DNA of 64,000 nt from Rossellomorea sp. AcN35-11 (GCA_030388825.1 CP128836.1:186001-250000), one strand, 5' to 3'. Positions 1-9,467 are shown, numbered from the stretch's first letter. Notes: generated from the letters alone by a model not told the origin. Numbers and translations are program-made.

Positions 1-408
1 GCTGATCATGCACCTATCACGAATGACACAAGCGTACTTACTGAATACGTTCGTCAATCATTGCAAAAGCAGATCACTAATCAATTCAAACAAGAAAACC
101 AGGTTTTACCGGTCATCACTATATCGAATGATATTGAGCAAATGATTGCTCAATCTGTTCAACATACAGAGCATGGTAATCTTCTTAACTTAGATCCATT
201 AGATGCACAATTAATCGCTAAGTCTATATCAGACCAAGTAGAAAAGGTATCTCAACAACGAATTACACCAATTATTATATGCACACCAGGCATTAGGATG
301 TACTTAAGACAGTTAACCGAGTCGTTTATGGCTGATGTACCTGTCCTAAGCTACAACGAATTGGAACCGACAATTCAGATTGAATCACAAGGGATGGTGA
401 ATATTTAA
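1..408 (+). CDS. flhA: FlhA, flagellar export apparatus protein, C-terminal end (partial)
   Basis: The reading frame is open from the first base, so only the last 135 residues are present and the start lies outside the window. FlhA is the large membrane component of the flagellar type III export gate; its cytoplasmic C-terminal domain binds export chaperones and substrates. The visible part has the family pattern: an EYVRQSL segment, a DPLDAQLIAKSI helix, a region ending in TPGIRMYLRQL, and a final beta strand VPVLSYNELEP. The stop overlaps the flhF start by one base, as in translationally coupled flhA-flhF operons. The identification rests on this tail plus the flhF-flhG context. Confidence 0.9.
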   Translation, partial: ADHAPITNDTSVLTEYVRQSLQKQITNQFKQENQVLPVITISNDIEQMIAQSVQHTEHGNLLNLDPLDAQLIAKSISDQVEKVSQQRITPIIICTPGIRMYLRQLTESFMADVPVLSYNELEPTIQIESQGMVNI

Positions 409-1704
409 TGATAATCGAAAAAATCACTGCCGATACAACAAAACTAGCTTTAGAAAAGGCAAAAATCCTATTAGGAGAAGACGTAGTAATCCTTAACCAA
501 AAAGAACTGAAAAGCGGGGGATTCTTCGGACTATTCTCCAAAAAGTATGTTGAGATCGTCGCTGCTTCAGATGGGAAAGCCAAACAAAAAATCAGTAAGA
601 AAAAAGCACATAAACAAACCATCAAGAAGGAACACAAAACATCGGTAAACCCCGTAACTCAGAACAAGTCACAAGTTATTTCTGAACCAGCATTACCTGA
701 CTTCAGGAAAAGCAATGAATCATCTAATGGGGAATACACACCAAAGCCAGTTATTAAACCCGCTATAAAGACTGAACCAATGAACAGTAAAGATAACGAG
801 GATTCTAAGAGGCTGGCTGAAGAGTTGAAGAAAAACAAAGAACTATCAGAACAACTGGAATCCTTGAAATCTCAGCAACTCAAACAACCTTCTAGCGAAT
901 TTGTACAGTTCTTCCCTGAACCCTTACGGAAACTGCACACTCACTTAAAGGAGCAAGAAGTAGATGAGAGTTACAGCGAGAGTTTGATTAGTAGCCTTCT
1001 AGAAAAATGTTACCTCAAATCAAACGACTTAGATTATGAAACGGTGAAAAAGTGGGCGCATGAAAGAATTTCCCAAGACCTTTCTATGTTCAAATTCGGG
1101 GGGAATAAAGTTTCAAAAGAAATATATCAACATCATAGGACCTACAGGTGTTGGCAAAACAACCACAATAGCGAAAATCGCAGCACTTAGCAAAATGGAG
1201 CATAAAAAGAAAGTTGCTCTCATTACTGCAGACACCTATCGTATTTCAGCAGTTGAACAATTAAAGGCTTACGCCAAAATTCTCAGCTTGCCAATGGAAA
1301 CCATTTATAGTGTAGAAGATTTCAAAAAAGCCAAAGAACAATTCAAAGATTTTGACCTGGTTCTAGTAGATACAGCCGGCCGAAATTACAGGGATGCTAA
1401 ATATATCGAAGACTTAAAGAATGTCATCGACTTCAATGAAGAAGTAGAGAATCTGTTAGTTCTTTCTCTTACTTCTAAATACAAAGATATGAAAGAGATT
1501 TATAACCAGTTCTCTACAACATCAATTAACCAGTTGATCTTCACGAAAGCCGATGAGACAGGCAATTACGGTTCTATGATCAACTTACTAATGGAAACCC
1601 AAAAGGGCGTTGCTTATCTAACAAACGGACAAGAGGTACCAGACGACATAATTGAAGCATCCCCTCGGACCATCGCAGAAACAATACTTAAGGATGGTAA
1701 ATAG
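408..1704 (+). pseudogene. flhF: FlhF, SRP-type GTPase for flagellar placement, interrupted by a +1 frameshift
   Basis: FlhF is an SRP-family GTPase that sets the position and number of flagella. The first frame (408-1190) holds the N-terminal FlhF domain (LLGEDVVILNQKELKSGGFFG) and a long Lys/Glu-rich linker. The second frame (from about 1104 to 1704) holds the G domain with P-loop GPTGVGKTT, DTYRISAVEQL and DTAGR. The frames join exactly if one G is removed from the G6 run at 1098-1103, giving about 431 residues, longer than the roughly 366 of Bacillus FlhF. As written the first frame stops at 1190, before a functional GTPase is made. It could be sequence error, a real null allele, or slippage-dependent expression. 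It is followed by flhG three bases later. Confidence 0.88.
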
Positions 1705-1707
1705 AAT

Positions 1708-2556
1708 ATGAGCGATCAAGCTGAAAAACTACGCCTAAAAGTACAAAACATGACCAAACAAGCGAAAGTTATTGCAATCGTTAGCGGAAAAGGAGGGGTA
1801 GGTAAGTCTACCTTTTCCGTAAACTTCGCACTTGGATTAGCACAGCAACACAAAAAAGTATTGGCAATAGACATGGATATCGGCTTTGGCAATCTTGATA
1901 TTCTGATGGGATTGAACTCACCTAATACCATTTCAGACGTATTAAAAGGCACTCATAAATTAGAAGACATAATCGAAATGGGACCAAAAGGAATTTCTTA
2001 CATTGGAGCAGGAAGTGGATTGAATGAACTTACGAAAGTAGAGGATTTCAGTTTCCAGAGCTTCACTGACCAGCTAGAGAAACTATCAGAGTCTTACCAC
2101 TACATACTGTTAGACATGGGAGCGGGCCTAACAGAAGAAAGTTTGAAATTTATCCTTTCTGCAGATGAGGTAGTGGCTATCTGTACACCTGAACCTACGT
2201 CAATAAGAGATGCATATTCGATGTTAAAATACATCACCAAACTAGGAGGGGACATCCCTTTTAAAATTGCAGTCAATCGGGTGCATTCCAAATCGGAAGG
2301 GAAGGAAACATACCAAAAGATAAAAACCGCTCTAAATAAGTTTTTAAATAAACAGGTTTCTTTACTTGGCTACATCCAGCAGGATGACCAGGTTGTTAAA
2401 TCAATTGTCAATCAATCTCCCATTGTATTAAGTAATCCTAACTCAAAACCCGCTCGAGCCATTCAAGACATAGTTTCAAAATTTCTAACTGGAGAAGAGG
2501 TCATTGATACCAAAGAAACCTTCACAAGTAAATTAACCCGTTTCTTTAAACGGTAA
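1708..2556 (+). CDS. flhG: FlhG (YlxH), MinD-like ATPase regulating flagellar number
   Basis: This 282-residue MinD/ParA-superfamily ATPase normally partners with FlhF by stimulating its GTPase and limiting flagellar number. The deviant Walker A motif SGKGGVGKST is at residues 26-35. Further motifs are the switch region DMDIGFGNLDILMG, the Walker B-like LLDMGAG, and TPEPTSIRDAYSML, which is typical of FlhG/YlxH. The C-terminus ends in a basic tail (FTSKLTRFFKR), which may act as the amphipathic membrane-targeting helix of the family. It starts three bases after flhF and is followed 16 bases later by cheA behind an AGGGAGG site, so it is part of the same operon. It is intact although its partner flhF is frameshifted. 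Confidence 0.93.
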   Translation: MSDQAEKLRLKVQNMTKQAKVIAIVSGKGGVGKSTFSVNFALGLAQQHKKVLAIDMDIGFGNLDILMGLNSPNTISDVLKGTHKLEDIIEMGPKGISYIGAGSGLNELTKVEDFSFQSFTDQLEKLSESYHYILLDMGAGLTEESLKFILSADEVVAICTPEPTSIRDAYSMLKYITKLGGDIPFKIAVNRVHSKSEGKETYQKIKTALNKFLNKQVSLLGYIQQDDQVVKSIVNQSPIVLSNPNSKPARAIQDIVSKFLTGEEVIDTKETFTSKLTRFFKR

Positions 2557-2572
2557 AGGGAGGAAAAGAACT

Positions 2573-4576
2573 ATGTCAGAAATGGATCAGTATCTTGGCA
2601 TGTTCATAGAAGAGAGCACTGAACATCTTCAAACGATCAACACGCAACTTCTTGAACTAGAGAAAAATCCGGAGGACATCTCAATCGTACAGGAGATCTT
2701 CCGCTCTGCTCATACAATAAAAGGTATGGCCGGCACAATGGGATTCGAAGACTTAGCGAACCTTACTCACAAGATGGAAAACGTCTTAGATATGATTCGT
2801 AATTCACAAACAAAAGTAACATCCGAATTGTTAGATGTAATCTTTAGTTCAGTAGATTTATTAGAAACAATGGTCACTTCTATATCTGAAGGGGGAGATG
2901 GTAAAGCGAACGTCTCCGAAGTGGTATCCGCTTTAGCCAAAATAGAATCAGGAGAAGAAGTAAGCCATCTAGATTCGAGCGAAACTATCGAAACACCCGC
3001 CGAATTCACTTATGACCAATACGAAAGAACAATCCTATTAGAAGCTAAGGAACAAAAGAAAAATGTTTTTGAAATTAGAGTGACGATAGATGAAGGTAGC
3101 GTCCTAAAGGGTGCCCGAGCCTTCATGGTTTTTCAAGCTGCTGAAGAACTTGGAGAGATTATTAAATCTAATCCCTCGACAGAAGACATAGAAAATGAAA
3201 ATTTCGAGTTCTCCTTTGCTATCGTTTTAGTAACTTCAGAGGACAAAGAGACAGTCACTGAAAAGATACTAGGCATATCAGAGGTTTCAGGTGTCAGCAT
3301 GGTTAAAGCTGCCCCAGATACAAAGCAAGAAGTTAAGAAGGAACAAGCAACGAACAAGAAAGAAACCGAGACAACACAAGAGAAGAAAACAAAAACGCCA
3401 GCCACTCAAAGCAAATCCATTCGGGTAAATATTGATCGGTTAGATAACTTAATGAATCTCTTTGAGGAGCTCATTATCGACAGAGGACGTTTAGAACAAA
3501 TTTCCTCAAACCTTAAAGATCACGAGTTAACAGAAACCGTGCAACGAATGACTCGAGTATCCGGAGACTTACAAAACATCATTTTAAGCATGAGAATGGT
3601 TCCAGTTGAAACGGTATTTAACCGCTTTCCTCGAATGGTTCGACAACTATCAAGAGAATTAGGTAAAGAAATCAATTTTATTATCGAAGGGGCCGAAACA
3701 GAATTAGACCGGACAGTTATCGATGATATAGGAGATCCATTAGTCCATTTAATTCGAAATGCATTAGACCATGGCATCGAGTCACCAACAGAACGTGTCT
3801 CTAACGGTAAACCTGAACAAGGCACAATCCTTTTGCGAGCTTTCCACAAAGGAAACATGGTTTATATAGAAATTAAAGATGATGGCGGCGGACTGAAAAA
3901 AGAAAAAATCTTAAACAAAGCTTTAGAAAATGGAGTTGTCACACAAGAACAGTCTATTGCATTGTCTTCAGATGAAATCAATCAACTTATCTTCGCATCT
4001 GGATTTTCAACCGCAGATACCGTATCTGACATTTCGGGCCGGGGAGTCGGTTTAGATGTCGTGAAGAGTAATATAGAAAAGCTAAGCGGTTCAATACACA
4101 TTACATCGGAAGAGGGGAAAGGTTCAACATTTAGCATTGAACTTCCTCTAACTCTATCAATCATAGCCTCTATGTTGGTAAAGGTCAGAAATGAACAATA
4201 CGCTGTACCTTTAACCTCGATAGTGGAAACCGCTCTGATTCAAAAACAGGACATTCAGTATGTCCATAATCAAAAAGTAATTCTATTTAGGGATAAAATC
4301 ATTCCTCTTATTTTCTTAGATGACTATTATGCTGTACCAGGAGAACAAGAAAATAGAGAAGCCCTTTCAATCATCATAGTACAAAAAGGTGAAGAAATTG
4401 CCGGATTGGTTGTAGACGAACTCATTGGCCAACAAGAAATAGTATTGAAATCTTTGGGTGATTACATGAAGGACACTCACTCAATTTCAGGAGCAACTAT
4501 TCTTGGAGATGGAACAGTAGCATTAATCGTAGATTCCGGTACCTTAATCGGGAGGAAGGTGAGTATAAATGGATGA
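2573..4576 (+). CDS. cheA: CheA, chemotaxis histidine kinase
   Basis: This 667-residue kinase passes chemoreceptor signals to CheY/CheB. Domains in order are: P1/HPt with the phosphorylated histidine in SAHTIKGMAG (His47); a P2-like region around 150-250; a low-complexity Lys/Thr linker; the P3 dimerisation helix beginning near RVNIDRLDNLMNLFEELI; the P4 ATPase with N box HLIRNALDHGIE, DDGGGL, GFSTADTVSDISGRGVGLDVV and GSTFSIELPLTL; and a C-terminal CheW-like P5 regulatory domain. All catalytic boxes appear intact, and length matches the family. It overlaps the cheW start. No receptors, CheY, CheB, CheR, CheC or CheD are in the window, so those parts must lie upstream or on the chromosome. 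Confidence 0.95.
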   Translation: MSEMDQYLGMFIEESTEHLQTINTQLLELEKNPEDISIVQEIFRSAHTIKGMAGTMGFEDLANLTHKMENVLDMIRNSQTKVTSELLDVIFSSVDLLETMVTSISEGGDGKANVSEVVSALAKIESGEEVSHLDSSETIETPAEFTYDQYERTILLEAKEQKKNVFEIRVTIDEGSVLKGARAFMVFQAAEELGEIIKSNPSTEDIENENFEFSFAIVLVTSEDKETVTEKILGISEVSGVSMVKAAPDTKQEVKKEQATNKKETETTQEKKTKTPATQSKSIRVNIDRLDNLMNLFEELIIDRGRLEQISSNLKDHELTETVQRMTRVSGDLQNIILSMRMVPVETVFNRFPRMVRQLSRELGKEINFIIEGAETELDRTVIDDIGDPLVHLIRNALDHGIESPTERVSNGKPEQGTILLRAFHKGNMVYIEIKDDGGGLKKEKILNKALENGVVTQEQSIALSSDEINQLIFASGFSTADTVSDISGRGVGLDVVKSNIEKLSGSIHITSEEGKGSTFSIELPLTLSIIASMLVKVRNEQYAVPLTSIVETALIQKQDIQYVHNQKVILFRDKIIPLIFLDDYYAVPGEQENREALSIIIVQKGEEIAGLVVDELIGQQEIVLKSLGDYMKDTHSISGATILGDGTVALIVDSGTLIGRKVSING

Positions 4577-5000
4577 TAAAAAAATGGTTGTTTTCAGAGT
4601 CAGTGAGCTTGAATACGGAATTGCAGGAGAGTTCGTTCAATCGATTGAGAAAATGCAGGTGATTACACGTGTGCCGTTTACTAAACACTACATTAAGGGA
4701 GTGTTTAACCTTAGAGGTGTCGTAATTCCGGTCATCAGCTTAAGTGATATCTTACAAACGAACTCTTCTAAACAATTAGAAGAGCAAAAGATCATTATCA
4801 TCAAATTTGAAGATACTGAGCTTGGAATCATCATAGATGAAGCTACCGACGTATTGACAGTTAATTCCTATGAATTAGAACCCATGGATGAAAAATTTGA
4901 GTTATCCCATCTGTTTGCAGGTGTGCTGAAACTCGATACCCGCTTAATTTCCATTATAGATATAGAAAGAGCTTTATTTCCGGATAGAAAAGAGGAATAA
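4569..5000 (+). CDS. cheW: CheW, chemotaxis coupling protein
   Basis: This 143-residue single CheW/SH3-like domain protein couples chemoreceptors to CheA. Recognisable pieces are KMVVFRVSELEYGI at the N-terminus, VPFTKHYIKGVFNLRG (the conserved glycine-rich NLRG turn), VVIPVISL and LGIIIDEATDVL. Length is typical for the family. The ATG at 4569 lies inside the last codons of cheA, preceded by GGGAGGAAGG, so the two should be translationally coupled. sigD follows after one base. The order cheA-cheW-sigD is that of the Bacillus fla/che operon, but lacks the intervening cheC and cheD. Confidence 0.94.
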   Translation: MDDKKMVVFRVSELEYGIAGEFVQSIEKMQVITRVPFTKHYIKGVFNLRGVVIPVISLSDILQTNSSKQLEEQKIIIIKFEDTELGIIIDEATDVLTVNSYELEPMDEKFELSHLFAGVLKLDTRLISIIDIERALFPDRKEE

Positions 5001-5001
5001 T

Positions 5002-5745
5002 ATGTCGGCATATCATATTGCAAACGCTTGGAAAAAATGGAATGAAACCCGTGACTATGAAGCTAGTGATGTAATTGTCCGACAATACAAACCACTAGTG
5101 GATTATCACGTAAATCGCATTCTAACTACATTACCTAAAACCATTCATCAAGATGATATAGAGAGCTTGGGGATGGCTGGATTGTACGAGGCGTTATTAA
5201 AATATGATCCTTCTCGAAACATAAAATTTGAGACATACGCTTCACAACGAATTCGAGGAACTATTCTCGATGGATTAAGAAAAGAAGACCGTATGTCTCG
5301 AGTTTATAGAGCCCGATACAAAAAGATACAAGAAACATTTATCCAGTTAGAACAGAAACATCAAAGAGAAGTGGGAATAGATGAAGTTGCAGCTAAACTA
5401 GGTATGTCTTCACAAGAGGTACAGGATGTCTTAACCGACCAACTCACTTCAGAATTAATCTCAATGGACGAAAATGTACAGGGCATCGACAATAATGCGA
5501 CATATATAGACACTATTCAAGACGACTCGATTACGCCCGAAGAAGAAGTTATCAAAAATGACCTTATATTACAGATGGCCGATAAAATAAAGAAACTCGA
5601 TGACAGAGAGCAAAAGATCCTCAGTCTCTTTTATCAAGAAGAACTCACATTAACTGAAATCGGAAAAGTAGTAGGCCTTTCAAAAGGAAGAGTATCTCAA
5701 GTTCATTCACAAGCACTTTCTAAACTCAAACGTATGCTTGGATAA
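5002..5745 (+). CDS. sigD: SigD/FliA-type sigma-28 factor for late flagellar genes
   Basis: This 247-residue sigma factor of the FliA/WhiG/SigD group directs RNA polymerase to late flagellar and motility promoters. Region 2 is visible as YDPSRNIKFETYASQRIRG followed by TILDGLRKEDRMSR. Region 3 follows, and the region 4 helix-turn-helix is at the C-terminus (LTEIGKVVGLSKGRVSQVHSQA). Length is typical (B. subtilis SigD is about 254). It is the last core gene of the cheA-cheW-sigD group. Its likely antagonist FlgM is encoded at 52021, behind a good sigma-28 promoter at 51877-51903, so the replicon seems to carry a complete private sigma/anti-sigma circuit. Confidence 0.93.
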   Translation: MSAYHIANAWKKWNETRDYEASDVIVRQYKPLVDYHVNRILTTLPKTIHQDDIESLGMAGLYEALLKYDPSRNIKFETYASQRIRGTILDGLRKEDRMSRVYRARYKKIQETFIQLEQKHQREVGIDEVAAKLGMSSQEVQDVLTDQLTSELISMDENVQGIDNNATYIDTIQDDSITPEEEVIKNDLILQMADKIKKLDDREQKILSLFYQEELTLTEIGKVVGLSKGRVSQVHSQALSKLKRMLG

Positions 5746-5787
5746 ATAATCAACCCCGAACCACGTAAACACAAAGGAGTTGTTCAA

Positions 5788-6006
5788 ATGAAGAAAATAT
5801 CCTCAATCTTTCCGCTTTTAATGGCAACCACTTTTATAATTGGGTTTCTATCCATGTTCATTAAAGATGTTTTTCTTAATAGTGGAGAGTCATACGATTT
5901 CTTTTTCTTAATAGAAAACATAGGTCTCGGAAGCACATATTTAATCGGAATTACCATGATGATATATATACAGATTGCTAACAAGTACAGTAAGAATACA
6001 GAGTGA
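5788..6006 (+). CDS. Small two-helix membrane protein, function unknown
   Basis: A 72-residue protein with an AAAGGAG site before its ATG. Two hydrophobic stretches are visible, near residues 8-28 (IFPLLMATTFIIGFLSMFI) and 42-62 (IGLGSTYLIGITMMIYIQI), joined by a short Asp/Phe-rich loop. I do not recognise a family. It lies 42 bases after sigD and just before a terminator hairpin, so it is probably the last gene of the flagellar/chemotaxis operon. The opposite-strand reading frame here has no supporting ribosome site. Confidence 0.6.
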   Translation: MKKISSIFPLLMATTFIIGFLSMFIKDVFLNSGESYDFFFLIENIGLGSTYLIGITMMIYIQIANKYSKNTE

Positions 6007-6017
6007 ACAATAAAACA

Positions 6018-6050
6018 GAACACCTTGCAGATTCAAGGTGTTCCACTTTT
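6018..6050 (+). terminator. Terminator after the flagellar/chemotaxis operon
   Basis: A perfect 10-bp stem GAACACCTTG/CAAGGTGTTC with a 6-base loop, followed by CACTTTT. The U tract is short and not immediate, so strength is uncertain, but the position right after the last operon gene fits. Confidence 0.65.
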
Positions 6051-6092
6051 AAAACGAAATCAAAAAAAGGTGCGTTTCAAAAAATATATTGG

Positions 6093-6254
6093 TATACTAT
6101 ATGTATATCAATATTAATTTTATATTATTTTTTTCAGCTAAGAAGTTGAAAAAAGGTTTTTTGAGAACGCTCGATCCGAGATTATTTAAAACTACCAAAC
6201 GGTAGAATCCTGCATATTTATAGCAGGTTAAATATCTGGGATGGGGCGTTTTTT
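6093..6254 (+). promoter_or_regulatory. Leader of the replication operon: promoter plus branched terminator-like RNA
   Basis: A TATACT -10 box at 6093-6098 is followed by a leader that folds into a three-way junction. A 16-position outer stem (6166-6181 with 6235-6250; two G-G mismatches, otherwise Watson-Crick or G-U) encloses two small hairpins. These are CTACC/GGTAG (6192-6205, loop AAAC) and CCTGC/GCAGG (6209-6227). The outer stem runs directly into TTTTTT (6249-6254), so it is an intrinsic terminator located only 36 bases before the primase ATG. Nothing else fills this 280-base gap. The branched form suggests a sensing or antitermination leader, but it matches no riboswitch class I can name with confidence. 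Confidence 0.6.
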
Positions 6255-6290
6255 GTTTCCCATTTAAAAGTATAGAAGGAGGAGAACTAC

Positions 6291-7637
6291 ATGCCACTCA
6301 TTAGCCAAAAAACCATCGAAGATATAGAAAGTGTACCTGTGCTCGACATCGCGATAGCATTAGGATATAGTCCACGTAGAGCAGGTAAACAATACGAGAT
6401 TTTGTGTCCCAACTGCGATGGCAAAAACACTTTTATTGATCCTACCAGGAATATATTTAAGTGTTTCGGCAACAAGATATCCGGTGAGTGTGGATGCGCA
6501 GGTAACACAGCTATATCATTTTACAACTGGCACAAACACAAAAGTAACGAGCGCAAGAATTTCGTTGATTGCGTCGAGGGAATCGCGGAAGAGATGGGTA
6601 TAACAGTAGAGTACAAAAACGGTACTACACGAGAAAGCGGTCAACCTAGAAGAACTTTCCGTAAATTCCGTGAAGAAGTACAAACCCCAGCTGCAGACCC
6701 AGAAACAGTCGATAAGGTATATCGTTATTTTTTATCTATGTGCCCAATCAACAAGTCTCATGCAGAAGAATGGATGGGAGAGAGAGGCTATTCTGTAGAA
6801 GATGTAAAAACACTTCTTTTAAGAACAGTTCCATCCCCAGAAAAAGCAGCCCTCATCTTGAAAACTCTTAAGCAAAAAGGCTTTCCTCTAGAGCGGATTC
6901 CAGGATTCACTCAACGTTTTATACCTTATGAAATGGATTATCCAGAGGAGCTCGTCGAAGAAGATAAGGAAAATGGTGGATACTGGATTTGGATGATTAC
7001 TGCAAAATCAGGCTATTTCATTCCCGTTAGAGATGAGTACGGCCGGATTACTCGGCTTCGTGTGAGAAGAGAGAAGGGAAAACCTAAATACATCTGGTTC
7101 TCTTCAGGAGAAAACTTCAAAAACGAACCTGAAAAATTGCGATGGATGAAAGGCGGCGCGTCAAGTGGAGCACCACTTAATATCGTTCCTCCAACCGAGT
7201 TACTCTCTAACTGGCAAAGAAATGGAGAACTATCAGATTTCTGCGAGGTTAGCACCCTTATCAGTACAGAAGGAGAGCATAAATCTCAGATATCCGCTAA
7301 CATTCTCAAAAAGGTAATTGTAGGTGTTCCCGGAGTAGGTAACTACCGCTCAATGCTACCTTTATTAAAAAAGTGGAGTGTTAAGAAACTTATCATCGCC
7401 TATGACATGGATTCTCTTAAAAATGATGATGGAAGTGGAAAGAACCAGCAAGTCTTTGATTTCTTAATTGCTTTTGCAAATGAAGCACTTAAATTAGGAA
7501 TAGAAGTTTGCGTCTGGACTTGGGACCCGAAACATGGAAAAGGGTTAGATGACCTGTTAGTGAATAACCGTTTACCTGTGGAAATTAACTTACGCACAAA
7601 AGAGCGTACCATGGTAGACAGTAGCATGATTGCATAA
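6291..7637 (+). CDS. DNA primase-like protein with zinc finger and Toprim-like C-terminus
   Basis: A 448-residue protein behind AGGAGGAG. The N-terminus (residues 10-100) has a CHC2-like zinc-binding region: CPNC at 39-42, then Cys58, Cys67 and Cys69, resembling the DnaG finger. The middle part contains the RDEYGRITRLRVRR strand pattern of primase-related proteins. The C-terminal part has a STEGEHKSQ segment, GVPGVGNYRSM, and an acidic IAYDMDS motif like Toprim/DUF3854 domains that bind metal ions. A role in primer synthesis for this replicon is likely from the adjacent ssb and dnaN genes. It is clearly not the housekeeping DnaG: it is shorter and lacks the usual helicase-binding domain. Confidence 0.75.
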   Translation: MPLISQKTIEDIESVPVLDIAIALGYSPRRAGKQYEILCPNCDGKNTFIDPTRNIFKCFGNKISGECGCAGNTAISFYNWHKHKSNERKNFVDCVEGIAEEMGITVEYKNGTTRESGQPRRTFRKFREEVQTPAADPETVDKVYRYFLSMCPINKSHAEEWMGERGYSVEDVKTLLLRTVPSPEKAALILKTLKQKGFPLERIPGFTQRFIPYEMDYPEELVEEDKENGGYWIWMITAKSGYFIPVRDEYGRITRLRVRREKGKPKYIWFSSGENFKNEPEKLRWMKGGASSGAPLNIVPPTELLSNWQRNGELSDFCEVSTLISTEGEHKSQISANILKKVIVGVPGVGNYRSMLPLLKKWSVKKLIIAYDMDSLKNDDGSGKNQQVFDFLIAFANEALKLGIEVCVWTWDPKHGKGLDDLLVNNRLPVEINLRTKERTMVDSSMIA

Positions 7638-7648
7638 ATCATTTTTTG

Positions 7649-7680
7649 AGATATCGAAGCTTTGCTTCTTTTAATATCTA
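7649..7680 (+). terminator. Hairpin between primase and ssb genes
   Basis: GAAGC-ttt-GCTTC followed by TTTT, nested inside a weaker AGATAT/ATATCT pairing. It is a weak intrinsic-terminator-like element 30 bases before the ssb ATG, with no room for a new promoter in between. Confidence 0.4.
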
Positions 7681-7709
7681 AACACTCAAAATTAAGGGAG
7701 AGATTTTTT

Positions 7710-8225
7710 ATGATGAACCGAGTAGTATTAGTTGGGCGCTTAACAAAAGACCCTGAATTGAAGTACACACCGAATGGGGTAGCAGTAGCCTCTTTTACAT
7801 TGGCAGTAAATCGAAATTTCACTAATCAACAAGGTGAACGTGAGGCAGATTTTGTCAATTGCGTTGTATGGAGAAGACCTGCTGAAAACGTAGCGAATTT
7901 CTTGAAAAAAGGAAGCCTAGCTGGTGTAGATGGTCGTATTCAGACACGTAATTTCGAAGGGCAAGATGGCCGTCGAGTTTTCATGACCGAAGTAGTTGCG
8001 GAAAGCGTTCAATTCTTAGAACCACGCAGTAGCAATTCAGGTGGAGGATCAGCAAATCCATCTAATGGTTCTGGAAATGGAAATAACGCAAATCGTGGAG
8101 GAAATGGAAATTATGGCGGTAATTCAAACCAACGCAACAATAATAATTACACACGCGTAGATGAAGATCCGTTCGCTAATGATGGACAGCCTATCGACAT
8201 TTCAGATGACGATCTGCCGTTCTAA
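7710..8225 (+). CDS. ssb: Single-stranded DNA-binding protein
   Basis: This SSB is about 171 residues. The OB fold covers roughly residues 1-105 ([53 protein letters not shown]). A Gly/Asn-rich linker follows, and the protein ends in the acidic SSB-Ct peptide DISDDDLPF that recruits repair and replication proteins. I chose the ATG at 7710 because it follows GGGAGAG and begins exactly at the conserved fold; an upstream in-frame ATG would add a non-conserved leader crossing a hairpin. The gene sits between the primase-like gene and dnaN. The SSB-Ct motif recurs at the end of the putative replication initiator at 45517-46677. Confidence 0.95.
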   Translation: MMNRVVLVGRLTKDPELKYTPNGVAVASFTLAVNRNFTNQQGEREADFVNCVVWRRPAENVANFLKKGSLAGVDGRIQTRNFEGQDGRRVFMTEVVAESVQFLEPRSSNSGGGSANPSNGSGNGNNANRGGNGNYGGNSNQRNNNNYTRVDEDPFANDGQPIDISDDDLPF

Positions 8226-8261
8226 AAAATCCGCACAAAAAAATAGAGATTAGTATTTTTT

Positions 8262-8296
8262 CAAAGGGAGAAAACTTATTTCTCCCTTTGTTTATT
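8262..8296 (+). terminator. Hairpin between ssb and dnaN
   Basis: A 10-bp stem CAAAGGGAGA/TCTCCCTTTG with a 9-base loop followed by TTTATT. Its poor U tract makes it leaky at best. It lies 34 bases before the dnaN ATG, so dnaN expression would depend on reading past it. Confidence 0.5.
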
Positions 8297-8329
8297 AAAT
8301 AACTTATATTAAAAGGAGAGAGTTTTATT

Positions 8330-9457
8330 ATGAAATTTCTAATCAAAAAGGATGCACTAGTTGAAGTATATGGTGATGTAAGTAAAGCAATCGCGAGCAA
8401 AAACACAATTCCGGCATTAAACACAGTCAAAATGGTCGTAAGTGAAAAAGAGGTCACTCTCACAGGAAGTAATAGTGATATTTCAATTGAAGCAACCATC
8501 CCCACAGAGAAGGATGGGGAAGAAATTGTTTCAGTAAAGAAGACAGGTTCCGTTTGTGTAAATGCTAAAATTTTCGGTGACATCATCAAAAAATTACCGA
8601 CTGATATGGCAACTATTACAGTTAAAGATAACTTCAAAACTACGATTGAATCTAATGGTACTCGATTTAACTTGAACGGGTTAGATGCCGATGAATACCC
8701 ACAACTTCCAAGCGTTAACGCAACAGATGGAAGTGTATATAAAATCAAATCAAAAGCACTAAAGACCTTAATTAAAAAGTCTATATTTGCAGCTTCTACT
8801 TCAGAATCACGCCCCATTTTAACTGGAGCTAACTGGAACATTAAAGAAGGTACTTTAACTTCTTCTGTTACAGATAGTCACCGTTTAGTAAAACTACCAG
8901 TGGAAATTGGGGGAGATGCTGAATCTAATGTTACTATCCCAGGGAGCAGCTTAAAAGAACTAGAAAAAATCTTACTTGATGACGAATCTCAAGTGAAGGT
9001 TATTATCACTGGTAACCAGGTTCTGTTTGAGTTAGATAACATTCTGTTCTATTCTCGTCAGCTTGAAGGAAGTTTCCCTGACGTTAGTAGATTGATTCCA
9101 GATGAACACCAAACCCAAGTTACCATTAAAATCAAAGACCTTAAAGCCTCAGTTGATCGAGCATCGGTTTTAACAAGAGACAAGACCAATGTAGTTAAAA
9201 TCGAATCAAAAGATGGCCTTTTAGTCATCTCGTCAGATAATCCTGAAATCGGGACTATTGAAGACGAAGTAAAATGCCAAATTGAAGGTGAAGAATTAAA
9301 ACTCTCTGCAAGCGCAAAATATATCATGGATATGTTAAATGCTCTTGATGGGGATGACGTTGTAATTAACTTCAATGGTGCAATGAAACCGTTTATCGCT
9401 AATGAAAAGGATAACAATAATATAGTGCACTTGATCCTTCCAGTTAGAACATATTAA
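8330..9457 (+). CDS. dnaN: DNA polymerase III beta subunit (sliding clamp), plasmid-type copy
   Basis: This 375-residue clamp has the full-length beta-clamp architecture of three repeated domains. Diagnostic parts are MKFLIKKDALVEVYGDVSKAI, ALNTVKMVV and LTGSNSDISIEATI in domain 1, SRPILTGANW and VTDSHRLVKLP in domain 2, and a C-terminus ending HLILPVRTY, the conserved M/LPVRTY-type end. It should encircle DNA and tether polymerase and other clamp-binding proteins. It is probably an extra copy of a normally chromosomal gene. Several proteins in this window end in QLxLF-like peptides that could dock in its hydrophobic cleft (see findings). An AAGGAGAGAG site precedes the ATG and a strong terminator follows. 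Confidence 0.95.
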   Translation: MKFLIKKDALVEVYGDVSKAIASKNTIPALNTVKMVVSEKEVTLTGSNSDISIEATIPTEKDGEEIVSVKKTGSVCVNAKIFGDIIKKLPTDMATITVKDNFKTTIESNGTRFNLNGLDADEYPQLPSVNATDGSVYKIKSKALKTLIKKSIFAASTSESRPILTGANWNIKEGTLTSSVTDSHRLVKLPVEIGGDAESNVTIPGSSLKELEKILLDDESQVKVIITGNQVLFELDNILFYSRQLEGSFPDVSRLIPDEHQTQVTIKIKDLKASVDRASVLTRDKTNVVKIESKDGLLVISSDNPEIGTIEDEVKCQIEGEELKLSASAKYIMDMLNALDGDDVVINFNGAMKPFIANEKDNNNIVHLILPVRTY

Positions 9458-9467
9458 GTTTTATTTG

